This document shows positions 1-8,476 of a stretch of DNA of 64,000 bases, piece by piece. Made by a program: the position numbers and the translations under genes. Under the pieces are notes generated by a model. It made no database searches. It worked only from the letters and a program-made list of their open reading frames with translations, and was not told where the DNA came from. The stretch's first letter is position 1, and every line of letters begins with the position of its first letter. The DNA is from DASSBG01 sp963800395 (GTDB lineage: Bacteria > Pseudomonadota > Gammaproteobacteria > Xanthomonadales > Rhodanobacteraceae), in assembly GCA_963800395.1 (NCBI GenBank), contig CAWDBD010000015.1:16466-80465 (forward strand), given 5' to 3'.

Positions 1-642
1 ACCTGTGCCACCCTGGGCATGCTGGGTCCGGGGCAGGCCGATGCGCTCAAGGACGCCGGCCTCGACTACTACAACCACAATCTTGATACCGCGCCGGAGT
101 TTTATGGTGAGGTCATCCACACGCGTGAATACCAGGACCGCCTGGATACGCTGGAGCGGGTTCGCGATGCGGGCCTGAAGACCTGTTGCGGCGGCATTGT
201 CGGCATGGGCGAGAGCCGCAGCCAGCGCGCTGGCCTGCTGCACACGCTGGCGAACCTGCCCGAGCCGCCGCAGTCGGTGCCGATCAACATGCTGGTGCAG
301 GTCGAGGGTACGCCCCTGGCCGGTACGGCAAAGCTCGATCCGTTCGAGTTCGTGCGCACGATTGCCGTGGCGCGCATCCTGATGCCCGCATCGATGGTGC
401 GCCTGTCGGCCGGCCGCGAGGAAATGAGCGACGAACTGCAGGCCCTGTGCTTTTTTGCCGGTGCCAATTCCGTCTTCCATGGCGAAAAGCTTCTGACCAC
501 CGGCAACCCGGCTGTGGCGCAGGACCGCGAACTGTTCGCGCGGTTGGACCTCAAGCCGCTGCACCTGACCCAGGCACCGAGCACGGTGCATGCCGATATT
601 GCCCAGCGCACGACGCTGACGCGCTCCGATTCAGTGGTCTGA
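1..642 (+). CDS. bioB: Biotin synthase BioB, 3' part (start outside window)
   Basis: This is the C-terminal 213 residues of biotin synthase, the radical-SAM enzyme that inserts sulfur into dethiobiotin in the last step of biotin synthesis. The reading frame is open from base 1. Family sequence includes YYNHNLDTAPEFY, the GGIVGMGES segment and SVPINMLVQVEGTPL, and the C-terminal FFAGANSVFHGEKLLTT segment is present. The radical-SAM CxxxCxxC motif lies upstream of the window. The last 12 bases overlap the end of the convergent lipoprotein gene. bioF, bioH and bioC follow on the same strand, so this is a biotin cluster. Identification is firm; only the 5' end is missing. Confidence 0.97.
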   Translation, partial: TCATLGMLGPGQADALKDAGLDYYNHNLDTAPEFYGEVIHTREYQDRLDTLERVRDAGLKTCCGGIVGMGESRSQRAGLLHTLANLPEPPQSVPINMLVQVEGTPLAGTAKLDPFEFVRTIAVARILMPASMVRLSAGREEMSDELQALCFFAGANSVFHGEKLLTTGNPAVAQDRELFARLDLKPLHLTQAPSTVHADIAQRTTLTRSDSVV

Positions 643-1482
643 GCGATGCGTTGCTGTCGTTCGCCGGAATCGGTACAGGCGGTCCGGTTCACTGGCCACG
701 TACAGGCGGCCTTGCGCATCCACGGCAATTCCTTCCGGTTGCGGCGGCGTCGGTTCGTGCGCCCCGCCAAGGTTGCGATGCGCCAGCACGCGGCCGTGCC
801 GGTCCATGGCTGTCACGCGGTGCGATTCGTCGCTGAGCAGCAGCAGATGACCCTGCGCCGGATCGATCTCGATGCCGGACAGGTCGCTGCCGGCACCCGC
901 CTGCTGCAACCAGTGGCTCAGGTCGCGCACACGCAGCGTGTCCGGCGTCTGGCCGCAGACCTGGTACAAGCCACGGGGGCGGTGTTCCTTGACCATCCAC
1001 AGACAGCCACTGCGGGCATCGTAGGCCAGGCCCTCGAACCCGTCATTGCCGCGTTTGAAGCCATGCAGCGGCAGGTGCAAGGCCGCTGCATGCAGCACGC
1101 GATCAACACCGGGCGGGGGCAGGTCGAAGATCGCGATCTGGTTGCGCAGTTCCTCGGTCACCGCAATGCGCCCGCCGGGCAGCAGTGCCACGCCTTCGGT
1201 ATCAACAAAGCCATCGAGCCCGATGCGCCGTTGCACATGGCCGTCGGTGTCCAGCACCAGCAGGGTGGCGGGTTGGTTGACCACGGCCAGAAGGCGCTGA
1301 CCCTGCGGGTCGTAGGCCAGGCCGGAGAGATTGTCGCGGACGCCGTTGACCCGGACCTGCAGCTCCAGGCGGTAGCCCGTCAGCGCTTGCGCGTCCGGCG
1401 GCGTGGAAATCGTCGAGCAGGCCGATGGCAGCAGCGCCGCAAGCACCATGCCAACGCGTGCCAGATACTTGTTGAAAGACAT
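631..1482 (-). CDS. SdiA-regulated-like (YjiK family) lipoprotein
   Basis: A 283-residue exported lipoprotein. The N-terminus MSFNKYLARVGMVLAALLPSACS is a signal peptide with lipobox LPSAC (Cys22). The rest has repeated short segments (NLSGLAYDPQGQRLLAV, TEGVALLPGGRIAVTEE, DGFEGLAYDARSGCLWMV, DLSGIEIDPAQGHLLLLSD, PQPEGIAVDAQGRLYVASE) typical of a beta-propeller of the SdiA-regulated/YjiK family. The molecular function of that family is not established. The start at 1482 is preceded by GGAG with a 7-base gap and puts the signal peptide at the N-terminus; longer in-frame starts run into the bioF region. The gene is antisense between bioB and bioF, which is odd for a biotin cluster. Confidence 0.8.
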   Translation of the reverse strand: MSFNKYLARVGMVLAALLPSACSTISTPPDAQALTGYRLELQVRVNGVRDNLSGLAYDPQGQRLLAVVNQPATLLVLDTDGHVQRRIGLDGFVDTEGVALLPGGRIAVTEELRNQIAIFDLPPPGVDRVLHAAALHLPLHGFKRGNDGFEGLAYDARSGCLWMVKEHRPRGLYQVCGQTPDTLRVRDLSHWLQQAGAGSDLSGIEIDPAQGHLLLLSDESHRVTAMDRHGRVLAHRNLGGAHEPTPPQPEGIAVDAQGRLYVASEPDRLYRFRRTTATHRSDH

Positions 1483-1550
1483 CAGCAAACTCCATTGTCG
1501 CGAGACCATGGCGGACTCGCCGGCCAGTGTAGCGGTCAAGGCAAGTGCGC

Positions 1551-2729
1551 ATGAGCGGTCCTGCCCTGTTGGCCAGGCTGGAACAGTCTGTGGCAATGCG
1601 CGCCGAGCAGAACCTGTTGAGGTCCGCGCGTGCGCTGCAGGTGCACGACGCGGTGCAGGTGCGCCGGGACGGGCGCCTGCTGACCGTGTTCTGCAGCAAC
1701 GACTACCTCGGCCTCGCGCGTCATCCGGCACTGGTGCAGGCGCTGCAGCAGGCCGCAGCAGCGCACGGCGTGGGCAGTACCGCGGCCCATCTGATCTGTG
1801 GCCATCAGCGCGAGCATGCCATGCTGGAGGAAGCGCTGGCCGCATGGACCGGGCGTGAGCGCGCCCTGCTGTTCTCGACCGGCGTCATGGCCAATGCCGG
1901 TGTGATGCAGGCCTTGCTCAAGCGCGGCGACCTGTGCGTGCAGGATCGCTACAATCATGCCAGCCTGCTGGACGGTGCGCGCCTGTCCGGGGCGCGCCTG
2001 AAACGCTACCCGCATCGCGACAGCATTGCTGCCGCTCGCCAGCTCGACACGATGCCCGGCGCCGCGGCGCTGCTGGCGACCGACGGGGTATTCAGCATGC
2101 ACGGCGACCTTGCCCCCTTGTTGAAGCTGACTGCGGCGTGTGACCAGCGCAATGCCTTGCTGATGGTGGATGATGCGCATGGCCTGGGCGTGAACGGTCC
2201 GCGCGGTGCCGGCAGCGTGCTGGCAGCCGGTCTTGACCAGTCCCGGGTTCCGGTTCTGATGGGCACTCTGGGCAAGGCACTGGGCTGCTTCGGCGCCTTT
2301 GTAGCCGGCTCGTCTGCCCTGATCGAGGGCCTGACGCAGTTTGCCCACAGCTACATCTACACCACGGCGCCGCCGCCGGCACTGGCCGCCGCGGCGCGAG
2401 TCGCGCTCGGCCTGGCACAGGCAGCTGACGATCGCCGCCAGAAGCTGGCGCAGAACATCGCCCGATTCCGGTCCGGCGCGCGCCAGCTCGGCCTGGCACT
2501 GGGTTCGGGGGAAGGACCCATCCAGCCACTGCCGGCAGGTGACAGCGGAACGGCGCTGGCTGCTGCCCGCCATTTGGAAATTGCCGGCTTTCTGGTCACC
2601 GCGATCCGGCCGCCGACGGTGCCCCCGGGGCAGGCTCGGCTGCGCATTGCCTTGTCTGCGGCGCATTCGGCTGACGACATCGATCAACTGCTTGATGCAC
2701 TGTCCACCCTTCCTTTCAGCGAGCCGTGA
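1551..2729 (+). CDS. bioF: 8-amino-7-oxononanoate synthase
   Basis: A PLP-dependent alpha-oxoamine synthase of about 392 residues, the usual BioF length. It condenses pimeloyl-ACP (or CoA) with L-alanine to form 8-amino-7-oxononanoate. Diagnostic segments are FCSNDYLGLARHP, GVGSTAAHLICGH, DRYNHASLLDGARLSGA, LMVDDAHGLGVNG and the PLP-lysine segment GTLGKALGCFGAF. ATG at 1551 has AAGG 9 bases upstream; an in-frame GTG at 1545 would be only 3 bases from that site and is less likely. bioH and bioC follow at 2802 and 3575. The divergent lipoprotein gene starts 68 bases away, so the promoters of the two genes must lie close together. Confidence 0.96.
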   Translation: MSGPALLARLEQSVAMRAEQNLLRSARALQVHDAVQVRRDGRLLTVFCSNDYLGLARHPALVQALQQAAAAHGVGSTAAHLICGHQREHAMLEEALAAWTGRERALLFSTGVMANAGVMQALLKRGDLCVQDRYNHASLLDGARLSGARLKRYPHRDSIAAARQLDTMPGAAALLATDGVFSMHGDLAPLLKLTAACDQRNALLMVDDAHGLGVNGPRGAGSVLAAGLDQSRVPVLMGTLGKALGCFGAFVAGSSALIEGLTQFAHSYIYTTAPPPALAAAARVALGLAQAADDRRQKLAQNIARFRSGARQLGLALGSGEGPIQPLPAGDSGTALAAARHLEIAGFLVTAIRPPTVPPGQARLRIALSAAHSADDIDQLLDALSTLPFSEP

Positions 2730-2801
2730 TGTGCCAGCAGGGCCCCAGCGTGCGCCTTCGCCGGGGTACGAGCGCGCATTGCGGTTTATCATGGATGTCT
2801 T

Positions 2802-3578
2802 ATGTCTGATCTTCACATCGAAACCCACGGTCACGGCGACCGTCATCTCGTGCTGCTGCACGGCTGGGCCATGCACGGTGGCATTTTTGCACCCCTGATC
2901 GAAGCCCTCGCGGATCGCTGCACCATGCATGTGGTGGATCTTCCAGGTCACGGCCATTCGCGCGACAGCAGCCTGCCCCTGGAGGCCAATGCCTGCGCCA
3001 GCGCCATAGCCGCGGCCACGCCGCCGGCGCTGTGGTTGGGCTGGTCGATGGGGGGGCTGGTTGCCCTGGCTGCTGCGCAAGCGCGCCCGGATCATGTGCG
3101 CGGCCTGGCGATGCTGTGCAGCTCGCCGTGCCTGGTACGCAAGCCGGGCTGGAATCGCGCGGTATCGGCCGAGATATTCGACCAGTTCGGCGCCGACCTT
3201 GATCAGGACTTCCAGGTGACCCTGGATCGCTTTCTGGCCCTGGAGGCGCAGGGCAGCGACCATGCCATGCAGGAAACGCGCAAGCTGCGTGCGCAGCTGT
3301 TCAGCCATGGCAAGCCGGACGCTCGCATGCTCAAGCAGGGACTGGAGCTGCTGAAGAACACGGATCACAGAGCCGGGCTGGCCACGCTGGAACTGCCCAG
3401 CGTGTGGCTAGCCGGTGCGCGTGATCGCATTGTGCCGTGGCGAGCCATGCAGTGGGCTGCCGAGGCGTGCGGGGGGCAGTGCGTGCGCGTGGGTCATGCC
3501 GCTCATGCACCTTTCATCGGTCATGTCGATGAGGTGGTCACGGGTCTCCAGTCCGTGCTCGAAATGGTGGACGCATGA
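2802..3578 (+). CDS. bioH: Pimeloyl-[ACP] methyl ester esterase
   Basis: A 258-residue alpha/beta hydrolase that removes the methyl group from pimeloyl-ACP methyl ester, ending the BioC-BioH route to the pimelate moiety. Visible features are the oxyanion-hole HGWAMHG near residue 21, the nucleophile elbow GWSMGG near residue 82, the acid segment LAGARDRIVP and the late histidine segment VGHAAHAPFIGH. Length and motifs match E. coli BioH. Its last 4 bases overlap the bioC start (ATGA), indicating translational coupling. The 72-base gap after bioF could hold a promoter, but no clear one was seen. Confidence 0.95.
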   Translation: MSDLHIETHGHGDRHLVLLHGWAMHGGIFAPLIEALADRCTMHVVDLPGHGHSRDSSLPLEANACASAIAAATPPALWLGWSMGGLVALAAAQARPDHVRGLAMLCSSPCLVRKPGWNRAVSAEIFDQFGADLDQDFQVTLDRFLALEAQGSDHAMQETRKLRAQLFSHGKPDARMLKQGLELLKNTDHRAGLATLELPSVWLAGARDRIVPWRAMQWAAEACGGQCVRVGHAAHAPFIGHVDEVVTGLQSVLEMVDA

Positions 3579-4465
3579 GCGATTTCAGGCTTGACAACGA
3601 GCAGGTGCGGCGCAATTTTTCACGCGCTGCTGCCAGCTACGAGGATCATGATGTCCTGCAGCGCGAAGTGCAGGACGGTCTGCTGGCGCGGATGGATTTC
3701 TATCTGCAGCAGCCACAGCGTGTCATCGATATCGGTGCCGGTACCGGGCGCGCAGCCGCACTGCTGAAGCAGCGCTATCCGGCGGCCGAGGTGATCGCGC
3801 TGGACTTTGCCCTGCCGATGCTGCAGCGCGCGCGTCGTCACAGCCGCTGGCGACGTCGTTTTGCCCGCGTGGCCGCCGATGCCATGCATCTGCCGCTGCC
3901 GAACGACAGCGTGGACGTGATCAACTCCAACCTGTGCGTGCAGTGGTGTGACGATCTGCCGGCCCTGTTTGCCGAGTGGGTGCGGGTTCTCCGGCCCGGT
4001 GGCTATCTTGCCCTGTCCAGTTTTGGCCCTGACACGCTGTGCGAACTGCGCGCGGCATGGGCGGAAAGCGATCACAATTCGCATGTCGGACGGTTCCTGG
4101 ACATGCATGACCTGGGCGATGCCATGCTGGCTGCCGGGCTGCGCGAGCCGGTGCTGGATGTATCGCGCTATACGCTCACCTATGACGAGCCGGGCGGCTT
4201 ATTGCGGGAACTGAAGGGCCTGGGGGCCACCCATGCCGACAGCGCGCGACCGCGCGGCCTTACCGGCAAGAAGCATTTGCAGCGCATGCTGCGGGCCTAC
4301 GAGAGCATGCGTGTCGAGGGGCGCATACCCGCCACCTGGGAAGTGATCAGTGCGCATGCCTGGGGGCCGCAGCCCGGCCAGCCCTTGCGCACGCCCGATG
4401 GTGGCGAGGTAGCCAGCTTTTCCATCGACAATCTGCGAAACTCGCGGCGGAGAAAGACCCCATGA
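3575..4465 (+). CDS. bioC: Malonyl-ACP O-methyltransferase
   Basis: A 296-residue class I SAM methyltransferase that methylates malonyl-ACP, disguising it for fatty-acid-type elongation to pimeloyl-ACP. The BioC N-terminus is recognisable (VRRNFSRAAASYEDHDVLQREV). The SAM-binding glycine motif is VIDIGAGTGRAAALL, followed by ALDFALPMLQRAR, NSNLCVQWCDDLPALFAEW and LRPGGYLALSSFGPDTLCEL. It overlaps bioH and the following acetyltransferase gene by 4 bases each. The pairing with bioH is the classical partnership. Confidence 0.95.
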   Translation: MSDFRLDNEQVRRNFSRAAASYEDHDVLQREVQDGLLARMDFYLQQPQRVIDIGAGTGRAAALLKQRYPAAEVIALDFALPMLQRARRHSRWRRRFARVAADAMHLPLPNDSVDVINSNLCVQWCDDLPALFAEWVRVLRPGGYLALSSFGPDTLCELRAAWAESDHNSHVGRFLDMHDLGDAMLAAGLREPVLDVSRYTLTYDEPGGLLRELKGLGATHADSARPRGLTGKKHLQRMLRAYESMRVEGRIPATWEVISAHAWGPQPGQPLRTPDGGEVASFSIDNLRNSRRRKTP

Positions 4466-5022
4466 CGACCTTGCCCCCCATCAGGCTGAACACCGAGCGA
4501 CTGTCACTGCGTTTGCCGGAGGAATCCGACGCCGATGCAGTCTTCGCGATCTACGCCGATACCCAGGTCGCGCGCTATCTGGCGCGGCCTGCCTGGACGG
4601 ACATCGCCCAGGCACACGCCTGGTTGGCACGCATGCGCGACGAGCAGCAGCAGGCCAGCGCCTTGCAATTGATGCTGCAGCGCAACGAGGATGACTGCGT
4701 GCTCGGCACCTGCACCCTGTTCAAGCTGGACTTCGACAACCGGCGAGCCGAAATCGGCTACACCCTGGCCAGCCAGTACTGGGGCAAAGGCTACATGCAC
4801 GAAGCGCTGGTGGCGCTGCTCGATCACGGTTTCGATGCATTGACGCTGCATCGCGTCGAGGCCGACATCGACCCGCGCAACGAACCGTCCGCACGCGTGC
4901 TGGACCGACTCGGGTTTCAGAAGGAAGGCCATCTGCGCCAGCGCTGGCAGGTCGCCGGCGAAATCACTGATTCGGATATCTACGGCCTGCTGGCTCCCGA
5001 GTGGCGCAAACGAGCCGAGTAG
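4462..5022 (+). CDS. GNAT family N-acetyltransferase (RimJ/RimL-like)
   Basis: A 186-residue Gcn5-related acetyltransferase of the RimJ/RimL type. It starts with the typical LNTERLSLRLPEESDADAVF and has the acetyl-CoA pyrophosphate-loop region YWGKGYMHEALVALLDHGF and the terminal LHRVEADIDPRNEPSARVLDRLGF. Relatives acetylate ribosomal protein N-termini or small amines; the substrate here cannot be told. The gene overlaps bioC by 4 bases and is probably co-transcribed with the biotin genes without a necessary link to biotin. Confidence 0.88.
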   Translation: MTTLPPIRLNTERLSLRLPEESDADAVFAIYADTQVARYLARPAWTDIAQAHAWLARMRDEQQQASALQLMLQRNEDDCVLGTCTLFKLDFDNRRAEIGYTLASQYWGKGYMHEALVALLDHGFDALTLHRVEADIDPRNEPSARVLDRLGFQKEGHLRQRWQVAGEITDSDIYGLLAPEWRKRAE

Positions 5023-5034
5023 TATCCCGCGTGC

Positions 5035-5063
5035 TGCTGGCGAAGTGGCTCGCATCGCCAGCA
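5035..5063. terminator. Hairpin between convergent genes
   Basis: TGCTGGCGA (5035-5043) and TCGCCAGCA (5055-5063) form a 9-bp stem with an 11-base loop in the 101-bp gap between the convergent acetyltransferase and amn genes. There is no T-run on either side, so an intrinsic terminator is only a weak proposal. Confidence 0.3.
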
Positions 5064-5123
5064 CAGGGCAGAATGCAGGCGGCATCTGTCATCGCCCCGG
5101 CCAGCTCCGAAAAGCGGCCGCAC

Positions 5124-5915
5124 TCAGTCCGGGTCGAACGTGTGTTCGTAGACCAGGTGCTTGACGCTGCGACCCTTGCGGCGAACCAGTTTCAGCGCCT
5201 CGATGCCCACTTCGATATGGGCGTTGACGAAGCTGCCGGTAACCTTCTTGTCGCTGGCTTCGGTCTTGACACCCTCGGGAATCATCGGCTGGTCCGAGAC
5301 CAGCAGCAGGGCGCCGCAGGGGATCTCGTTGGCGAAGCCGGCTGCAAAAACGGTGGCCGTTTCCATGTCCACGGCCATGCAGCGGGTCTTGCGCAGGTAT
5401 TCCTTGAATGCCTCATCGTGCTCCCATACCCGGCGGTTGGTGGTGTAGACAGTACCGGTCCAGTAGTCGTGGCCGAGGTCCCGGATCATGGTCGACACGC
5501 CACGCTGCAGCTGGAAGGCCGGTAGCGCCGGGACTTCGGGCAGCAGGTAGTCGTTCGATGTGCCTTCGCCGCGGATGGCGGCAATCGGCAGGATCATGTC
5601 GCCGATCTGGCTTTTCTTCTTCACCCCACCGCACTTGCCGAGGAACAGCACGGCGGCGGGATGGATAGCGGAAAGGAGATCCATCATGGTTGCGGCATTA
5701 GGGCTGCCCATGCCGAAGTTGATCATGGTGATGCCATCTGCCGTGGCATTGGGCATGGGGCGGTCCTGGCCATTCACCTCGACATTGTTCATGCCCGCGA
5801 ACAGGTCCACGTAGTTGCCGAAGTTGGTGAGCAGGATGTGGTCACCGAAGTCCTCGAGCCGGGTGCCGGTGTAGCGTGGCAACCAGTTGGCAACGATATC
5901 TGCTTTGTCCTTCAT
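5124..5915 (-). CDS. amn: AMP nucleosidase, short form
   Basis: A 263-residue nucleoside-phosphorylase-fold protein that matches the catalytic half of AMP nucleosidase, which hydrolyses AMP to adenine and ribose 5-phosphate. Recognisable segments are FGMGSPNAATMMDLLSA, VLFLGKCGGVKKKSQIGD, AAIRGEGTSNDYL, the active-site region MAVDMETATVFAAGFAN and the late LLLVSDQPMIPEGVKTE. E. coli Amn is about 484 residues with an extra N-terminal domain that is absent here; short forms are known in several phyla. ATG at 5915 is preceded by GGAAAGG. The gene is divergent from fadE. Confidence 0.88.
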   Translation of the reverse strand: MKDKADIVANWLPRYTGTRLEDFGDHILLTNFGNYVDLFAGMNNVEVNGQDRPMPNATADGITMINFGMGSPNAATMMDLLSAIHPAAVLFLGKCGGVKKKSQIGDMILPIAAIRGEGTSNDYLLPEVPALPAFQLQRGVSTMIRDLGHDYWTGTVYTTNRRVWEHDEAFKEYLRKTRCMAVDMETATVFAAGFANEIPCGALLLVSDQPMIPEGVKTEASDKKVTGSFVNAHIEVGIEALKLVRRKGRSVKHLVYEHTFDPD

Positions 5916-6035
5916 GGCCTTTCCGAGCAAAAGTATCCAGACATGATGCCATTGCCGGCGAGCAACTGCGAGTTGGCTGAGCTTCAAACTCGATCCGTCA
6001 CAATGGTGCAGAAAGCTTTCAGGAGTGTTCGGGCA

Positions 6036-8450
6036 ATGTTCTGGATTGTATGTATCGTTGCCGCCGTCGCGGCCCTGGCACTCGCCCATGTCGGTCGCGG
6101 GTGGCTGGCGTGGGTCGTGGGACTGGCGATTCTGCTTGCGGGTTGGCTGGCGCTGCACGGGGCCGGTGTCGGTCTTGTCCTGCTCACGCTTGCCGCTGCA
6201 CTGCTGGCCTTGGTGACCGGGTGGCCCGTAGTGCGCTGCGCCCTGATCTCGCGCCACTTGCGCAAGCCGGTCGGCACTTTGTTGCCGCGTCTCGGTGAAA
6301 CCGAGCGCATTGCGCTGGAGGCAGGGACGGTATGGTGGGATGGCGACCTTTTTACCGGCATGCCCGATTGGCAAAAGCTGCTTGACTACAAGTGTCAGCC
6401 GCTCGGCGAGCGCGAACAGGCCTTTCTGGATGGCCCGGTGGAGGAGCTGTGCCGCATGCTTGACGACTGGCAGGTGGAGCAGGAGCGGGGCCTGTCCGAT
6501 GAGGTGTGGGACTTTCTCAAGCGCGAAAAATTCTTCGGCATGATCATCCCGCGCAAGTACGGCGGACTGGAATTCTCGCAGATCGGTCATTCGCGCATTG
6601 TTACCCGCATTGCCAGCCGCTCGATTACCGCCGCCGTCACGGTGATGGTGCCCAACTCGCTGGGTCCGGCTGAACTGCTTTTGCACTACGGCAGCGAGGA
6701 TGACAAGCAGAAGTACCTGCCACGCCTGGCCGACGGGCGTGACATTCCGTGTTTCGCGCTGACCGGTCCGGAAGCCGGCTCTGATGCCGCCGCCACCCAG
6801 TCCACCGGCGTGGTCGAGCATGGCCAGTGGCATGGCGAACAGGTACTGGGCATGCGCCTGAACTGGAACAAGCGCTATATCACGCTGGCGCCGGTAGCGA
6901 CGTTGATCGGACTGGCCTTTCGTCTGAAGGATCCGCACGGACTGTTGGGCGATGTGGAGGATCTGGGCATCACCTGTGCGCTGATATCGCGCGATCTGCC
7001 CGGCATCCGTATCGGCCGCCATCACGACCCGATGGGTGTGCCGTTCGACAACGGCCCGATCCAGGGCGAGGATGTGTTCGTGCCACTGGATGCCATCATT
7101 GGTGGGCGCGAGCAGATCGGACATGGCTGGCGCATGCTGATGGAAAGCCTGGCGGCGGGCCGCTCGATCTCCTTGCCGGCCTTGTCGATCGGTGCGGTGC
7201 AGATGGCCACCCGCATTACCGGTGCCTACAGCACGGTGCGTGAGCAGTTCGACACGCCTATTGGTCGTTTCGAGGGTATCGAGGAGCCACTGGCGCGGAT
7301 CGCGGGCAAGACCTGGATGATGAGCGCTACCCGCACGCTGACCTGTGCCGCGCTTGATGCCGGCGAGCGGCCGGCGGTGCTGGGCAATGTGGCCAAGGCC
7401 TATCTGACCGAGGGCATGCGCGAAGTGGTTTCCGATGCGATGGATATTCGTGCCGGCAGCGCCATACAGCGCGGCCCGCGCAACCTTCTGTCGCGGATGT
7501 GGATGGCGATACCGATCGGCATCACCGTCGAGGGTGCGAATATCCTCACGCGCTCGATGATCATCTACGGTCAGGGTGCGATTCGCAGTCACCCCTTCGT
7601 TGGCAAGCTGATCGACAGCGTTGCCGAGGAAGACAATGAAGCCTTCGACCATGGCCTGTTCGGCTATATCAACTTCTTCTGCACCCGTTTCGTGCGTACC
7701 TGGCTGCTTGGTCTCAGCGGCGGCAGGCTGGCGCGTGCCCCGCGTACTTCGGGCATGCGGCGCTACTACCAGCGGCTGTCGCGCTATTCGGCCGCATTCG
7801 CCTTCATATCGGACATTGCCATGGGTACGCTTGGCGGCTCGCTGAAGCGGCGCGAAAAAATATCAGGGCGAATGGCCGATGTGCTGGCCAACCTGTACAT
7901 GGCATCGGCCTCGTTGAAGCGATATCACGACGAACCCAAGCTGAGTTCCAGCGAGGATCTGGCGTGCTGGAGCGTGCAGCTGGCGCTGTACCGGATCCAG
8001 GGCGCGCTGCAGGAGATCATCGCCAACCTGCCGCTGCGGCCGCTCAACTGGGTCCTGCGCTGTACCATTTTCCCGCTTGGTGCGCGACAGCGGCCGCCGT
8101 CCGATGCACTGGGGCGACGCGTGGCGCGGGCGGTACTTGAGGACAGGGAAGCACGCCTGCGGCTGACCGAGGACATCTTCGTGCCGCCCGCTGACGAGCT
8201 GGGACTCGGGCGTCTGGAGGCCGCGCTTGACAAGGCCGTACGCGCCATTCCGGTTGAAACCAAACTGCGTGATGCGCTGCGATCAGGGCGCCTGGAGCGC
8301 GCGCCGGGGGTCATGCTCGACGATGCAGCGCTGTCCGAGGGCGTCATTGACGAGGCCGAGCATGAACTGCTGAGCGAGGCGCGCGTCGCACGCGAAGAGG
8401 TCATTCAGGTGGATACTTTCAGTGAAGCGGAGTACAAAGAACTGCACTGA
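6036..8450 (+). CDS. fadE: Acyl-CoA dehydrogenase FadE
   Basis: About 804 residues, close to E. coli FadE (814), catalysing the first oxidation step of fatty acid beta-oxidation with FAD. The N-terminus has two hydrophobic segments (about residues 1-20 and 28-63), so the enzyme is probably membrane-attached. The dehydrogenase core includes FFGMIIPRKYGGLEFSQIGHS, FALTGPEAGSDAA, GWRMLMESLAAGRSISLPALS and the late GPRNLLSRMWMAIPIGITVEGANILTRS. A C-terminal FadE extension follows. ATG at 6036 has AGGAG 10 bases upstream; longer upstream frames cross the divergent amn gene. The DegV-type fatty-acid-binding protein gene follows closely. Confidence 0.95.
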   Translation: MFWIVCIVAAVAALALAHVGRGWLAWVVGLAILLAGWLALHGAGVGLVLLTLAAALLALVTGWPVVRCALISRHLRKPVGTLLPRLGETERIALEAGTVWWDGDLFTGMPDWQKLLDYKCQPLGEREQAFLDGPVEELCRMLDDWQVEQERGLSDEVWDFLKREKFFGMIIPRKYGGLEFSQIGHSRIVTRIASRSITAAVTVMVPNSLGPAELLLHYGSEDDKQKYLPRLADGRDIPCFALTGPEAGSDAAATQSTGVVEHGQWHGEQVLGMRLNWNKRYITLAPVATLIGLAFRLKDPHGLLGDVEDLGITCALISRDLPGIRIGRHHDPMGVPFDNGPIQGEDVFVPLDAIIGGREQIGHGWRMLMESLAAGRSISLPALSIGAVQMATRITGAYSTVREQFDTPIGRFEGIEEPLARIAGKTWMMSATRTLTCAALDAGERPAVLGNVAKAYLTEGMREVVSDAMDIRAGSAIQRGPRNLLSRMWMAIPIGITVEGANILTRSMIIYGQGAIRSHPFVGKLIDSVAEEDNEAFDHGLFGYINFFCTRFVRTWLLGLSGGRLARAPRTSGMRRYYQRLSRYSAAFAFISDIAMGTLGGSLKRREKISGRMADVLANLYMASASLKRYHDEPKLSSSEDLACWSVQLALYRIQGALQEIIANLPLRPLNWVLRCTIFPLGARQRPPSDALGRRVARAVLEDREARLRLTEDIFVPPADELGLGRLEAALDKAVRAIPVETKLRDALRSGRLERAPGVMLDDAALSEGVIDEAEHELLSEARVAREEVIQVDTFSEAEYKELH

Positions 8451-8476
8451 GGTGCCTTGATGGCGAAGGAGGACCT

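Noticed and set aside
1536..3368. 610-codon minus-strand open frame antisense to bioF and bioH
   Set aside because: Composition-driven shadow frame in GC-rich DNA; the plus strand encodes two clearly conserved proteins and the antisense product has no family features.
5916..7652. Upstream extension of the amn frame across fadE
   Set aside because: Runs antisense through fadE; the recognisable protein starts at 5915 with a good ribosome binding site.
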